From: a virus
Direction: 5' to 3' (one strand)
Length of the DNA: 48,879 bases
Virus record (IMG/VR): IMGVR_UViG_3300047472_000431
Span: 1-48,879 of that record
Below are positions 47,155 through 48,879 of this stretch, piece after piece. The first letter of the stretch is position 1. Every line of letters starts with the position of its first letter. The position numbers were made by a program, and so were the translations under genes. Below the pieces are notes generated by a model. It saw only the letters and a program-made list of their open reading frames with translations. It was not told where the DNA came from and made no database searches.

Positions 47155-48879
47155 TCAGCGTATCACCATCACCGTCCCCTTCCGGAATACGGGTTGTTTG
47201 ACCACCGGGTTAAAGTACCGCACCGCCCAGACGAAGGTACCGGGCGCCACTTTACGGCCGTGGTAACTGCCGTCCCAGCCCTCGTCGACATTGAGGCTGC
47301 GGAAGACCAGGTCGCCATAGCGGTCATAGATATTCATCTCATAGTTGGTCATCTCACAGGCATGCAGGGGACGGAAGGTGTCGTTACGGCCATTCCCATC
47401 CGGCGTAAAGGCATTGGGCAGCAATAACTGACAGTCGCAGGACACGAAGTTGACCGTGGCCGTAAGCGTGTCCTTTCCGCAGCCATTCTGCGTGACGACC
47501 GTGTAGATGCCCGGCTGTACCGGATGATACATCGTAGTATGCGAGCTATCCTGCCAGGCATAGGTATCCGCGTTGCCTTTTACCTGCAGCCAGAAATCCT
47601 CTCCGTTGCAGAGTGTGGTATCCTTTATCATCAAGACGTTCAGACTATCATCGAAGGTAACGGTGAGCGTATCGGTATAAACGCACTGCCCTACCGAGGC
47701 GGTGACGGCATATTTGCCCGGCTCGTAAACGAAGTAGGTAGACTGCCCCGTCTGATTCTGGTCGTTGCGCTGCGGGGGTATAGCGGTCCAGTCATAGATC
47801 CCCTGTCCAAAATCGGCGTTGAGGACAAGCGTACTGCCTTTACAGATCGCCGTGTCGTGAAAGTCGAGCGGTTTATCGTTGCGATAGGTGACAAGAACAC
47901 TGTCGGTCACCTGGCACCGGCCGTTATAGGTCACGAATACCCAGTAGTTGCCGGGTGAAGTGATCCTGATCAGGCTGTCGGCAGCGCCCGTACTCCAGCT
48001 GTAGGCGGTCGCGCCGGGGATGGCGGCATTGAGCGGAAAGATCTGTTTGGGACAAAGCAGGGTATCGGGACCAAGGTCAAATGGCGGCGCCATCGGCTGT
48101 GCATACGTGATGGTCACCGTCGTATCGTATACGCCGCAGCCCGGAACGGTAACAACGACCCCGTAGGTGCCGCCGGGATAGTGTGTCTGCAATTGATCAT
48201 CGGTGACGGGTAAGATGTTGCCGTCAAGTGTCCAGACATAGGTGCCGTTCTGAGAGGCTGCATTGAGCACCAGGTTGGCGCTGTCGCACATGACATGATT
48301 TTTGCCCAGGTCGATAGCCGGTGTATCGCTGGCAAAGACCCCGATGCTATCCGTAATCCCGCAGCCGTTGACAGCAACCGTAAAGATGCCGGATGTGGTG
48401 ATGCGGATCGTATCGGTGTGTGTGGTGTCGGCATCATTCCAGGTGTAGGTGGCGCCGGGAATGACGGGGCCCTGAACCAGGGTATCGGGAGTCTTTCCGC
48501 AGACATAGATATCCGGCCCCAGGTTATAGTTCAGCGGTGTCACGATAGTGATGGAGCCCAGGATCTTTATGGTGTCGCTGTTCTTATACCATACATCCAG
48601 CTCAATCGGATATATTCCCGTGGACGCGAACACATGACGGGGTTTATAACCGGCGGAACTGTCGTTATAGCCCGACGCGGGATCGCTGAAATGCCATTTG
48701 ACATAGTCGGGTTGAAAAAAAGTATCCAGTAAAGGGGAAGCAAACAAAATAGTCGAGTTGACACAGGTGGACGAATAGCTGATCGTATCTGTTCCCCTAC
48801 CCTGCGCGGAAGCGCCGGCCGGCGACAGAATCGCCGGCAACACGAACAACAGGAGTACAAAAAGAAAGGGCCTGGACAT
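47155..48879 (-). CDS. T9SS type B sorting-domain (gliding motility C-terminal) surface protein
   Basis: A 574-residue host protein with a signal peptide (MSRPFLFVLLLFVLPAIL..ASAQ). A PKD-like domain (about 55-115) is followed by several SprB/Ig-like repeats with YxWxxG patterns (GATYTWNDADTTHTDTIRIT; AYSWSTGAADSLIRITSPGN; NGTYVWTLDG). The C-terminal CHU_C/type IX sorting domain begins at LLPNAFTPDGNGRNDTFRPL and ends GTVMVIR, with NYEMNIYDRYGDLVF and GWDGSYHG typical of the family. It is probably exported through the type IX system and attached to the cell surface. The protein ends at the window edge with its start at 48879. Confidence 0.93.
   Translation of the reverse strand: MSRPFLFVLLLFVLPAILSPAGASAQGRGTDTISYSSTCVNSTILFASPLLDTFFQPDYVKWHFSDPASGYNDSSAGYKPRHVFASTGIYPIELDVWYKNSDTIKILGSITIVTPLNYNLGPDIYVCGKTPDTLVQGPVIPGATYTWNDADTTHTDTIRITTSGIFTVAVNGCGITDSIGVFASDTPAIDLGKNHVMCDSANLVLNAASQNGTYVWTLDGNILPVTDDQLQTHYPGGTYGVVVTVPGCGVYDTTVTITYAQPMAPPFDLGPDTLLCPKQIFPLNAAIPGATAYSWSTGAADSLIRITSPGNYWVFVTYNGRCQVTDSVLVTYRNDKPLDFHDTAICKGSTLVLNADFGQGIYDWTAIPPQRNDQNQTGQSTYFVYEPGKYAVTASVGQCVYTDTLTVTFDDSLNVLMIKDTTLCNGEDFWLQVKGNADTYAWQDSSHTTMYHPVQPGIYTVVTQNGCGKDTLTATVNFVSCDCQLLLPNAFTPDGNGRNDTFRPLHACEMTNYEMNIYDRYGDLVFRSLNVDEGWDGSYHGRKVAPGTFVWAVRYFNPVVKQPVFRKGTVMVIR

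Noticed and set aside
1-48879. CRISPR array
   Set aside because: No regularly spaced direct repeats seen; repeats in the fibre gene are coding modules.

Overview
The window is an almost complete prophage of a contractile-tailed (myovirus) phage in a Bacteroidota chromosome, most likely a Chitinophaga-like genus. The host call rests on three things: signal peptides of the form ...SAQ/...AQ (Gln at +1), weak Shine-Dalgarno signals with a TTG/TAnnTTTG-type promoter candidate, and a host protein at the right end (47155-48879) carrying a gliding-motility/type IX secretion C-terminal domain. The prophage starts at or just left of base 1 with a tyrosine integrase. It ends near 46086 in a 3'-half fragment of a tRNA-Gly(CCC) gene, which I read as the right attachment site. 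The intact tRNA should lie just left of the window.

Layout, left to right. 1-3640: integrase, a small XRE regulator, a Dam-type adenine methylase and two small genes, one without a usable start codon; this block is closed off by a strong minus-strand terminator. 3682-35290: one long leftward late operon. In transcription order (right to left) it encodes a gpZ-like protein, small and large terminase, a DnaA-domain-IV-like protein, gpW-like joiner, lambda-type portal, a fused prohead protease/major capsid protein, decoration protein, connectors, sheath, tube, the E/E' tail chaperone with a -1 frameshift, tape measure, gpU, gpX, gpD, spike gpV, gp25-like wedge, gpJ, gpI, fibre adaptor, collar-type fibre, and a long fibre. 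After these come three further proteins which, like the long fibre, carry Bacteroidota signal peptides. The operon ends in a lysis block: small membrane proteins, a patatin phospholipase, a lysozyme/transglycosylase and two small proteins. 35309-43255: leftward regulatory, recombination and replication genes (LuxR-type HTH, YopX, RuvC-like resolvase, winged-helix replication protein, ParB-like protein, HNH-type protein). 43349-45895: very short overlapping early genes, a divergent Cro/repressor pair around 44819-44931, and a membrane-anchored lysogeny gene. 46354-48879: host DNA.

The head is lambda-like (portal, gpW, terminase, gpZ). The tail and baseplate are P2-like with some Mu-like connectors. 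A small LuxR-type HTH protein at 35309-35536 just upstream of the late genes is a plausible late activator. A nearly identical 18-bp direct-repeat motif in two intergenic gaps inside the late operon (19026-19043 and 29844-29861) could be an internal control site.

The least ordinary features are: four adjacent late genes with host-type export signals, one joining an alpha/beta hydrolase, RCC1-like repeats and PKD domains; the patatin and a 32-residue membrane peptide in the lysis block; a lone DnaA-domain-IV protein among packaging genes; and a gene broken, or switched, at a G10 tract. All functions are inferred by reading protein motifs. No database search was possible.
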